DNA of 34,543 nucleotides from a virus: IMG/VR virus record IMGVR_UViG_3300045738_000476, positions 1-34,543 of that record, one strand, 5' to 3'. Of the stretch, positions 22,973 to 29,035 are shown piece after piece (position 1 is the first letter of the stretch; each line of letters starts with the position of its first letter). The translations under genes and the position numbers were made by a program. The notes under the pieces are model-generated. The model was given only the letters and a program-made list of their open reading frames with translations. It was not told the origin of the DNA and ran no database searches.

Positions 22973-23912
22973 TGATATTCGGGTCTTGGATCTGTTCTCT
23001 GGAATTGGAGGATTCAGTTATGGACTCAAACAAACGGGAGGGTTCCGCACCGTTGCCTACTGTGAAATCGAAGAGTACCCGAGGGAAATACTCCTCCATC
23101 GGATGGAAGAAGGGCAACTGGATCCTGCCCCCATCCATACCGACATTACCCGATTGGATGGAAGACCGCTCCGGGGACACGTTGACCTCATCTGCGGAGG
23201 ATTCCCCTGCCAGGATCTCAGCGTTGCCGGGAAACAAGCAGGAATCGACGGAGAGCGTTCCGGTCTTTGGGGAGAATACGCCCGACTCATTCGCGAGATT
23301 CGACCCCGATACATCCTCGTGGAGAACGTCCCAAACCTCCTTGTTCTCGGGATGGATCGAGTACTCAGAGACCTGGCCGCAAGCGGGTACGATGCGGAAT
23401 GGAGTTGTATTTCAGCGGCAGAGATGGGTGCCCCCCATCGAAGAGATCGCGTCTGGATCATCGGGGAACTGGCCGACTCCGACTATTGCCGGGAACTACA
23501 ACCGGAAGGGAGCAAGCCCAAACAGCGGGGACGGTTTGGAAACAGCAGTGAAAAAGGACAACTGGCCGATTCCGAGAGCAATCGAGTACAAGAATCCAGG
23601 GATGTCAATCGAGAGGAGACAGAAGGGGATGGCCCCCGAACACCTTTCGGAGGCAGTAAGAATGTGGCCGACTCCGACGAGCAGGGACCACAAGGATACG
23701 GGGGACTCGATAATGAACGGGACTGTCCCTGTCAATGGGCTACTTGGTCGTGCTGTCGCGCCCACGAAGATGAAAGGCTCACTCGATCCCGCATTCGTAG
23801 AATATCTAATGGGATACCCCATCGGGTGGACCGTCTTAAAGCCCTTGGAAATTCGATAGTGCCGTCCATAGCGGAATTCCTTGGCCATCGGATCTTGGAG
23901 TCTTCCCGATGA
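22959..23912 (+). CDS. DNA C5-cytosine methyltransferase
   Basis: A 317-residue enzyme that transfers a methyl group from S-adenosylmethionine to C5 of cytosine in DNA. Motifs appear in order: I (DLFSGIGG, 11-18), IV with catalytic Cys84 in GGFPCQD, VI (ENV, 122-124), VIII (PHRRDRVW, 159-166), a target-recognition region with repeated ADSD/ADSE units (about 171-285), and X (ALGNSIVPS near 297). The sequence is complete and should be active. It could protect phage DNA from restriction or, with downstream enzymes, provide 5-methylcytosine for further modification. Its coding region also carries a long open frame in another reading frame. Confidence 0.92.
   Translation: MSSIDDIRVLDLFSGIGGFSYGLKQTGGFRTVAYCEIEEYPREILLHRMEEGQLDPAPIHTDITRLDGRPLRGHVDLICGGFPCQDLSVAGKQAGIDGERSGLWGEYARLIREIRPRYILVENVPNLLVLGMDRVLRDLAASGYDAEWSCISAAEMGAPHRRDRVWIIGELADSDYCRELQPEGSKPKQRGRFGNSSEKGQLADSESNRVQESRDVNREETEGDGPRTPFGGSKNVADSDEQGPQGYGGLDNERDCPCQWATWSCCRAHEDERLTRSRIRRISNGIPHRVDRLKALGNSIVPSIAEFLGHRILESSR
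22972..23859 (+). CDS. Possible overprinted protein inside the methyltransferase gene
   Basis: A 295-codon open frame, +1 relative to the methyltransferase, starting at ATG 22972 on the stop of the upstream gene. It contains FDPDTSSWRTSQ, ETWPQAGTMRNG, repeated WPTPT units and a final EYLMGYPIGWT. I recognise these motifs from proteins repeatedly predicted in phages. They correspond codon by codon to conserved methyltransferase blocks (ADSD gives WPTPT; SNGIPHRVD gives LMGYPIGW). It may therefore be a genuine overlapping gene, or a shadow kept open by conservation of the methyltransferase. No other shadow of this length occurs on the + strand here. Confidence 0.35.
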   Translation: MIFGSWICSLELEDSVMDSNKREGSAPLPTVKSKSTRGKYSSIGWKKGNWILPPSIPTLPDWMEDRSGDTLTSSAEDSPARISALPGNKQESTESVPVFGENTPDSFARFDPDTSSWRTSQTSLFSGWIEYSETWPQAGTMRNGVVFQRQRWVPPIEEIASGSSGNWPTPTIAGNYNRKGASPNSGDGLETAVKKDNWPIPRAIEYKNPGMSIERRQKGMAPEHLSEAVRMWPTPTSRDHKDTGDSIMNGTVPVNGLLGRAVAPTKMKGSLDPAFVEYLMGYPIGWTVLKPLEIR

Positions 23913-24268
23913 TCTGGGAGTTTGAAATAGAAGGTCCGCTTGTCGCGGCAGTCAGGACGACGAGCAGACAGAAATGGGTATGCCCCCGATGGAAGAAGTA
24001 CGCCGCCTTCAAGAAACAGGTGAGGCTCTTGGCATCCTTGGAGGGAATCCCCGAAGTGCTGGAGAAGAACGACGAGGTACGGGTCGAGATCGATGTCCGA
24101 TGGAGACTCAGGGCAAGGGCTGATGGGGATAATATAATCAAGGGGATCATCGACGCCCTTTTCTTTCAGGATCGGAGGGTTTTGGGTATAATTTATTCGT
24201 CCCGAGAGCATGAGGGATGCGAAGGGGCGAGCGTCAAGATCACCTTAATGAGAGAGGACCGGCAATGA
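23909..24268 (+). CDS. rusA: RusA-like Holliday junction resolvase
   Basis: A 119-residue protein starting at ATG 23909, overlapping the methyltransferase stop. The RusA signature lies at about 70-92: Asp72, Asp74, Asn75, Lys78 and Asp82 in a DGDNIIKGIIDAL block, followed by a QDRRV segment with Asp88. RusA enzymes are metal-dependent dimeric resolvases that cut four-way junctions during phage replication and packaging. The length is typical. It belongs with Bet and the exonuclease as the recombination-resolution step. Confidence 0.8.
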   Translation: MIWEFEIEGPLVAAVRTTSRQKWVCPRWKKYAAFKKQVRLLASLEGIPEVLEKNDEVRVEIDVRWRLRARADGDNIIKGIIDALFFQDRRVLGIIYSSREHEGCEGASVKITLMREDRQ

Positions 24269-25083
24269 AATCGAAGAAGAAATCCAAATCCACCAAACTA
24301 CCCTCGATGCAATTCTATCCGGGCGATTGGAAGAAGGATCCGGGGATCAAATCCCTGTCGATTGCCGCTCGGGGTTTATGGTTCGAGATGCTTTTGATTA
24401 TGTGGGAAGCGGAGAACCGGGGCTATTTAGTTGTCGGAAATGTCCCGATGAACTCCCAACAGTTGGCAAGAAACGTAGGAATCGACCGAACAGAATGTGA
24501 ACAGTTATTGAAGGAACTGGAAGAGGTAAACATCTATTCCCGATCTGATGAAATCGGGGTTATATACTGCCGTAGGATGGTCAAGGACGAGAATCTCCGG
24601 TTGTCAAAGTGTCGGGCCGGGGTCATATCAGGTGAACAGAGACGGAACAGAAGGGCAACAGAGGGGGCAACAAAACAGGGGTCTTCCTCTTCCTCTTCAT
24701 CTTCTACTTCATCTTCATCTTCGGAAAGTAAGAGCAATTCCTCTCTCGAAGGGGGGGGACAGTCGGAAGGCTGGTCCCCTCCCTCTCCTAAATCCGGGTC
24801 GGTATCCTCGATGATAGCATCTGCCTATCTGAGACAGAATCCCGGGATGATATCCCAGGAGAAGGCAACTCAACAGGTCGAGTTCTATATCGCCCGTGGA
24901 ATGAAGGCGAAGGAAGCGGAAGCGGCTGTATTGAATCCCTCGGCCAAGGGGGAGCGAATCTGGGATATCCTTGAGCCTATCACGCCGATACCGAAGGGAA
25001 AGGAGATCGACCATCAAGCGGAGGTCTTCAAGATGTTTATCGAAGGCGGGAAGAAACCGAAAGCGAAGAGAGGTGCAAAATGA
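24265..25083 (+). CDS. Replication-initiator-like winged-helix protein
   Basis: A 272-residue protein starting at ATG 24265, overlapping the rusA stop. Residues 14-110 match the DUF1376-like N-terminal domain of phage replication proteins (MQFYPGDWKKDPGIKSL, then ARGLWFEML, then QLARNVGI). This domain is a winged helix thought to bind the origin. A run of Ser at about 140-153 forms a flexible linker, and residues 185-270 form a second helical domain. It probably recruits the host replisome, since no phage polymerase or helicase is seen. The family call is good; the mechanism is inferred. Confidence 0.7.
   Translation: MKSKKKSKSTKLPSMQFYPGDWKKDPGIKSLSIAARGLWFEMLLIMWEAENRGYLVVGNVPMNSQQLARNVGIDRTECEQLLKELEEVNIYSRSDEIGVIYCRRMVKDENLRLSKCRAGVISGEQRRNRRATEGATKQGSSSSSSSSTSSSSSESKSNSSLEGGGQSEGWSPPSPKSGSVSSMIASAYLRQNPGMISQEKATQQVEFYIARGMKAKEAEAAVLNPSAKGERIWDILEPITPIPKGKEIDHQAEVFKMFIEGGKKPKAKRGAK
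24681..24735 (+). repeat. TCT/TCC/TCA microsatellite encoding a poly-Ser linker
   Basis: A run of pyrimidine-rich Ser codons (TCT, TCC, TCA) encodes Ser 140 to 153 of the replication protein, interrupted by one Thr. Such tracts can change length by slippage in steps of three without breaking the frame. Confidence 0.7.
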
Positions 25084-25658
25084 GACGGGACGAGCTTGTC
25101 GAAAGCATGGGGCGTATCCTTTCCCTTTATCGTCTACCGAAAACGGAGTCGGAGAAGAACCATCAGAACGAATACCTTGCAACGATCTTCGATTCGGTTG
25201 GATGGATGAGTCCTCTCCAGTTCGACGAAGTTTGCGTGATGATCGCCCAGACCGCCGGGGGCATGAAGAAGCCTATGCCGCGGGACTTCATCTCCACCTT
25301 CAAGGATCTTTCCTCGAAGCGGAAATGGACCCGACCGCAGGGGGAAGCCTGTCAGCGATGCGAGGGGATCGGGTTCGTCAATACCATCCTCACGAATATC
25401 GAGACGCTTGAGAAGAGAGCCACAATGCGCCCGTGTCCTAGTTGTAAACCTTCCGAGGATATCGCGGAGGGATACCGGGAGGATCCACCGTCTCCCCCCA
25501 AGAGCGAGAACAAGGCGATCAACTGGATGCTGAATGAAATCGAACAGGACTACTACTCGCCGAAAGCGGCACAGGATGTTCTTGCCAGGATTGACGAAGA
25601 GAAGATCAACTTCCCCGACGAGGTCGTAAGTGCCTTGGTCGAGAAGGCGGGGAAGTGA
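25080..25658 (+). CDS. Zinc-ribbon protein in the replication module
   Basis: A 192-residue protein starting at ATG 25080, overlapping the preceding stop by four bases. The N-terminal 80 residues are helical; a DnaJ-like zinc ribbon follows, with Cys91 and Cys94 (CQRCEGIGF) and Cys119 and Cys122 (CPSC). The rest is helical and acidic. Phage helicase-loader or primosome-accessory genes often sit directly after a DUF1376-type initiator, so a loader-adaptor role is possible, but there is no AAA+ domain. Function unproven. Confidence 0.6.
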   Translation: MRRDELVESMGRILSLYRLPKTESEKNHQNEYLATIFDSVGWMSPLQFDEVCVMIAQTAGGMKKPMPRDFISTFKDLSSKRKWTRPQGEACQRCEGIGFVNTILTNIETLEKRATMRPCPSCKPSEDIAEGYREDPPSPPKSENKAINWMLNEIEQDYYSPKAAQDVLARIDEEKINFPDEVVSALVEKAGK

Positions 25659-25704
25659 AACTTTACGCCCCCAAAGTGGTCTTTGGAATGGACAACTGAT
25701 TGGA

Positions 25705-25729
25705 CCCTCCTCCCCTGTCGGGAGGAGGG
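25705..25729 (+). terminator. Perfect 10-bp GC-rich hairpin
   Basis: CCCTCCTCCC and GGGAGGAGGG pair perfectly around a 5-base loop. The following sequence (GGGGCGTATTCTTC) is not T-rich, so it may act as a pause, an mRNA 3' end stabiliser or a weak terminator before the modification cargo. Confidence 0.5.
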
Positions 25730-25757
25730 GGGGCGTATTCTTCAAAGGGGAGGGGAT

Positions 25758-25988
25758 ATGAAGAGATCGGAACAGAAAGATTTGTTGATGCGTTACCGAA
25801 AAACGATGACTAAAAACAAAATCCCCGAAATTGTTCAGAAGGCAAATATCAAGAACATGGAACATTGGTTATCTTCCGGGAAAAAGAACCAGGAGGACTA
25901 CGCTCTTTCGGTAATTGATTCTTCGGAGCAGAATTTCACACGGAAGAAGGAACGGAAGAAAGCTACCTACAACCGGAAGACTTGGTGA
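25758..25988 (+). CDS. Small basic protein upstream of the DpdA-like gene
   Basis: A 76-residue Lys/Arg-rich protein starting at ATG 25758 after AGGGGAGGGG. It is helical and strongly basic at the C-terminus (RKKERKKATYNRKTW), which suggests nucleic-acid contact. Its stop overlaps the next start (TGATG), so it is translationally coupled to the transglycosylase gene and may be part of the same system. I do not recognise it. Confidence 0.5.
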   Translation: MKRSEQKDLLMRYRKTMTKNKIPEIVQKANIKNMEHWLSSGKKNQEDYALSVIDSSEQNFTRKKERKKATYNRKTW

Positions 25989-26662
25989 TGGACGTTTACC
26001 TTGCGTCCCCCCGGAGTCAAGTGCAAGCCGATAAGGTCAAGGGTATGCCAGTACTTATGAGCTTCGGATGCTATTCAAATTGGATGGATCGCTATGTCCC
26101 CAGTTATGAAAAACTCCTGATCGACTCAGGAGCCTATTCAGTTCTCAATTCAGGAACACAGATAGATATAGGTGAGTTCAGCGAATGGTCAGAAAGGTTT
26201 GAACCTGTAGCGGAAGCAGTCGCAGGACTGGATGACATTTCCGGTAACTGGAAACAAGGATTGAAAAATTACGAAGCTGTTCCCTGGTCGTTCCCCACAT
26301 GGCATGACACAGATCCCATTGAACTTATACCTGATCTTGTAGCTCTTGCGTGTGAACGGAAAACATGGATCGCAATCGGGTTGGATCCTCCCCGATATGG
26401 GAAGGAAAGAATCGTTCGGGATTTCCTCGAACAGATACCAGATGACCTCCACGTTCATGGTTGGGCTTTACGAGCCTACACCCACCTCCCCGGTATAGAT
26501 TCCGTTGATTCCACAAACTGGTTCAGGGATTCAATAGGACTGGCAAAGGAATTCCCTTGGTTGACCCCTGCGGAATGTCTCGAAATTGTGGTGAAGCGAT
26601 ACAAAAGACAACCAACAATCGAAGCAATCCAACCAAAGAGGGAGGGGGATTTTTGGGGATAA
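25988..26662 (+). CDS. dpdA: DpdA-like 7-deazaguanine DNA transglycosylase (TGT fold)
   Basis: A 224-residue protein of the tRNA-guanine transglycosylase superfamily in its short phage form. IDSGAYS (Asp46) resembles the substrate-recognition Asp of the family, GLDD follows at 80-83, and HVHGWALRAYTHL..IDSVDSTNW at 155-178 contains Asp174, the likely nucleophile. The zinc site of tRNA enzymes is absent. DpdA enzymes exchange guanine in DNA for a 7-deazaguanine base, protecting phage DNA from restriction. QueD, a pathway enzyme, lies two genes downstream, which supports the call. ATG 25988 is chosen because it overlaps the upstream stop; TTG 25982 and GTG 25985 are alternatives. A tRNA-directed enzyme is less likely. 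Confidence 0.65.
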   Translation: MDVYLASPRSQVQADKVKGMPVLMSFGCYSNWMDRYVPSYEKLLIDSGAYSVLNSGTQIDIGEFSEWSERFEPVAEAVAGLDDISGNWKQGLKNYEAVPWSFPTWHDTDPIELIPDLVALACERKTWIAIGLDPPRYGKERIVRDFLEQIPDDLHVHGWALRAYTHLPGIDSVDSTNWFRDSIGLAKEFPWLTPAECLEIVVKRYKRQPTIEAIQPKREGDFWG

Positions 26663-27132
26663 CGAACAATCAAAGATACTCCCTGATCGAAGCGATTCAT
26701 GGATATGCAGATAATTTGATGGATGACGCGGGGGGGCTTGAACTTTCGCGGAACGATTTCCCCGAATACGAAACTTGGAGACACTTCCGCGATGAAGGGA
26801 TCATTCTGTTTCCTGCGGCGTTGGAGATGGGGCGCATGGTGATGTTGAAATCTATAGAGTCATCTGCCGAGTGCAATCCTCCAGGTTCCTATACCGAACA
26901 AATTAGCGAAGAGTTTTTTGATGAGATGGGTATTGATACTGAGATAGAACCTTGGAATATCATGGATGTGTCTCCTGCTGATTTGCTCCCTATAGTCATC
27001 AAAATGAAACTACTCCAAAGAGATGCTTTCTGTTGTGATCTTTGTAAAGCACTTATCAAAGAAGACGCCTCCTGGTCAATCATTGATGGGAAACGTCAAC
27101 ATATCATCAAGTCCGATTGCAAGGCAAAATGA
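26653..27132 (+). CDS. Unknown protein between dpdA and queD
   Basis: A 159-residue acidic protein. TTG 26653 is the best start: GGAGG lies seven bases upstream and it overlaps the dpdA stop. The N-terminal part is helical with many Asp/Glu; the last 40 residues hold Cys residues (CCDLC, then a terminal C) that may bind metal. It overlaps queD by four bases. Placement inside a dpdA-queD operon suggests a role in base modification or in controlling it. Base composition is visibly richer in A/T than the structural genes. I recognise no family. Confidence 0.55.
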   Translation: MGITNNQRYSLIEAIHGYADNLMDDAGGLELSRNDFPEYETWRHFRDEGIILFPAALEMGRMVMLKSIESSAECNPPGSYTEQISEEFFDEMGIDTEIEPWNIMDVSPADLLPIVIKMKLLQRDAFCCDLCKALIKEDASWSIIDGKRQHIIKSDCKAK

Positions 27133-27599
27133 AATTGAAAGAGGAGTGTCCTGATTGTGGTTATGACAGGTTGTACGGACCCGTGTCGGATTATTGGGGA
27201 CAATCATGCCCTGATTGTGGATGGGAGGGGAAGGAGATGATACGAAACACAGGCAGGATCCGAGCCGTGGCAAAATGCACCCTGGTGGCCGGTCACTTTC
27301 TGCGTCCTCCATACAAAGGGAAATGCTCCCGGCCCCACGGTCACAACTTCGAGATCGAGGCGGTATTCGAGACAGACAAACCGGATGCTCGGGGATTTGC
27401 AGGAGTAGACTTTGACGATTTCAAAAATGCCTTGATGAAATACGATCACCAGATGCTCAACGATATCCCACCCTTCGACCAGATCCAACCCTCTGCGGAG
27501 AACATCGCCATCGTCCTTGGAAGGTTGTATCCCTCTTGCGTCCGAGTCAGAGTAGCAGAAACGGCAAACGGATATGCTGAATGGGTGACAATGTGCTAG
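27129..27599 (+). CDS. queD: QueD-type 6-carboxytetrahydropterin synthase with N-terminal zinc ribbon
   Basis: A 156-residue protein. Residues 37-156 form a complete QueD: His56 in AGHFL, catalytic Cys66 and zinc ligands His70 and His72 in GKCSRPHGHNF, DFDDFKN, Asp106-His107 in DHQMLN, and SAENIAIV. QueD makes 6-carboxytetrahydropterin, the precursor of CDG and preQ0, which DpdA can insert in DNA. Residues 7-30 add an unusual four-cysteine ribbon (CPDC..CPDC). A strong SD before ATG 27237 would also allow a 120-residue QueD without the ribbon, the normal family length. FolE, QueE and QueC are not seen and would have to come from the host. Confidence 0.8.
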   Translation: MKLKEECPDCGYDRLYGPVSDYWGQSCPDCGWEGKEMIRNTGRIRAVAKCTLVAGHFLRPPYKGKCSRPHGHNFEIEAVFETDKPDARGFAGVDFDDFKNALMKYDHQMLNDIPPFDQIQPSAENIAIVLGRLYPSCVRVRVAETANGYAEWVTMC

Positions 27600-27630
27600 A
27601 ATAACCCAGTCGGTCAAACCTTCCCAACAG

Positions 27631-27683
27631 CAAGGGGGGGGGAGCGTTGACTTCGGTCGGCGTGATCTCTCCCTTGTTTTTTT
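27631..27683 (+). terminator. Strong rho-independent terminator after queD
   Basis: CAAGGG at 27631 pairs with CCCTTG at 27671-27676. The interior forms a second stem, GCGTTGAC with GTCGGCGT, closed by a TTCG tetraloop. Seven T residues follow (27677-27683). This ends the recombination-replication-QueD transcript. Confidence 0.85.
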
Positions 27684-27724
27684 AGTTGATTAGTTTTGGG
27701 GATATTGGGGATATTGGCTAAAGG

Positions 27725-27931
27725 ATGAGAGAAACAATCACCGGGGGGATATGCCACAGGTGCAAAACCAGGGGGAAACCTGTAGGATTGTGCCTGACTG
27801 AGCGGGGACGGGGGTATCAGTCCTGGGATCTGATCCGTCCCCATTGTGTTGCTTGTTGTTCGTCTTCCAAGAACTGGAGAGAACTCGGAAAGACGAACGG
27901 GGGGGAAAATGGGAAGCAGATCAAACGGTAG
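27725..27931 (+). CDS. Small zinc-ribbon protein
   Basis: A 68-residue basic protein starting at ATG 27725 with a weak SD (AAAGG). Cys9 and Cys12 (CHRC) and a later HCVACC cluster form a probable zinc site, a layout found in small phage HNH-less zinc-ribbon proteins. It is the first gene after the strong terminator and overlaps the next gene by 23 bases. Function unknown. Confidence 0.5.
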   Translation: MRETITGGICHRCKTRGKPVGLCLTERGRGYQSWDLIRPHCVACCSSSKNWRELGKTNGGENGKQIKR

Positions 27932-28403
27932 TAAAAACGGGGTTTCACTTCTTCATGCCATCGAGTCATCATTCTCCGCAATCCCGAAGACGATCCGCAA
28001 GTCTTACGAACGGGAGGAACTCGTCTCTTCAACTTGGCTGATCCTCAAGAGCCGGGGAGCGAAACGCCCGACGAAGGTTCAGATCAAGTTCGCGGCTATC
28101 GACTTCCATCGGACGAATACCCACTATCGAGCGAAGAAGCACGGTCAGCGGCATGGGGACTTGTTTACCAATCATCCTTCGGTGGATCCCGTGAGTAGCA
28201 ATGAGGTCGTCCCCGACAAGACCAGGGACCATTCCGAAGTGGTTGAACACTTCCACGACCTACGGAGGAGATTCGGGACGGATGGGTTCCTGATCTTCCT
28301 CCTCTCCCGCGTATTGGAGTTCTCCCGTCGAGACATCAACCAGATCATGGACTTTGAACCAGACTCAGCCTTGAGTCGATCTTTCGGAGAAATGGGGAAA
28401 TGA
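27909..28403 (+). CDS. Possible sigma-factor-like / helix-turn-helix regulator
   Basis: A 164-residue basic protein starting at ATG 27909 behind a G-rich SD. The segment RKSYEREELVSSTWLILKSRG resembles helices of small phage sigma-like proteins, and the C-terminal region (DGFLIFLLSRVLEFSRRDINQIMDF) could form a DNA-binding helix-turn-helix. If so it could direct late transcription, perhaps through the TTTGACGACTAA boxes; that link is pure inference. A packaging-associated DNA-binding role is an alternative. It overlaps the ParB-like gene by four bases. Confidence 0.45.
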   Translation: MGSRSNGSKNGVSLLHAIESSFSAIPKTIRKSYEREELVSSTWLILKSRGAKRPTKVQIKFAAIDFHRTNTHYRAKKHGQRHGDLFTNHPSVDPVSSNEVVPDKTRDHSEVVEHFHDLRRRFGTDGFLIFLLSRVLEFSRRDINQIMDFEPDSALSRSFGEMGK

Positions 28404-29035
28404 ACCTTCAGACGCTTACCCTCTCGACGCTCAAACCCGCACCCTACAATCCCCGGAAGATCTCCGACGATGCGATGGGCCGCTTGGAGAAGTCAGTCAA
28501 GGAATGGGGGATAGTTGACCCCCTAATCGTGAACAAGGCAACCGGCTACACCATCATCGGGGGCCATCAGCGGTTCAAGGTTCTCCAGAAACAGGGAGCG
28601 CAGACCGCCGATTGTGTCGTCCTCGATCTCCCGCCGGCTAAAGAGAAAGCCCTCAATATCGCCTTGAACAATCAGAAGATGGCGGGAGAGTATGAGTTCT
28701 CCACCCTGGCCGATATCCTTCAAGAGATCGATACCGGAGAGTTCAGCGTTCCAGACCTGACGGGATTCTCCGAGGAGGATCTGGAATCAATCGCAACGTG
28801 GGCTACGTCTCCAGATCATACACCAGATGATCCGAATACCGAATGGGAGGGGATGCCAGAATTCAAGAATGAGGAAGTTGAGAAAGCATATAAAAGCCTT
28901 ATCGTTCATTTCCAGACTGAAGAATCATTCGATGAGTTTGCAAAGAAAACTGACCAGACCATAACGAGCGAGACGAAGTTTATATGGTTGCCATACAAGC
29001 CGAAGAAGAATCTGAAAGCATTTTCGTGTGAATAA
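28400..29035 (+). CDS. ParB/sulfiredoxin-fold protein linked to DNA modification
   Basis: A 211-residue protein. Residues 1-95 form a ParB-like N-domain: the opening LKPAPYNPRKI, a PLIVNK..YTIIGGHQRFKVLQ box with GGHQR, and an ALNIALNNQK segment. This fold is common in phage DNA-modification operons, where it is thought to guide enzymes to DNA or act as a nuclease. The C-terminal 70 residues (WEGMPEF, then IVHFQTEESFDEFAKKTDQ, then TKFIWLP) recur in such modification-linked proteins. It directly precedes the glycosyltransferase gene with an 8-base overlap, which strongly suggests they act together. Confidence 0.72.
   Translation: MNLQTLTLSTLKPAPYNPRKISDDAMGRLEKSVKEWGIVDPLIVNKATGYTIIGGHQRFKVLQKQGAQTADCVVLDLPPAKEKALNIALNNQKMAGEYEFSTLADILQEIDTGEFSVPDLTGFSEEDLESIATWATSPDHTPDDPNTEWEGMPEFKNEEVEKAYKSLIVHFQTEESFDEFAKKTDQTITSETKFIWLPYKPKKNLKAFSCE

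Noticed and set aside
27684-27724. A promoter in the TTGATT...GGATATTGG stretch after the strong terminator
   Set aside because: The -10 candidate matches consensus poorly and the spacing is not convincing, although some promoter is expected near here.
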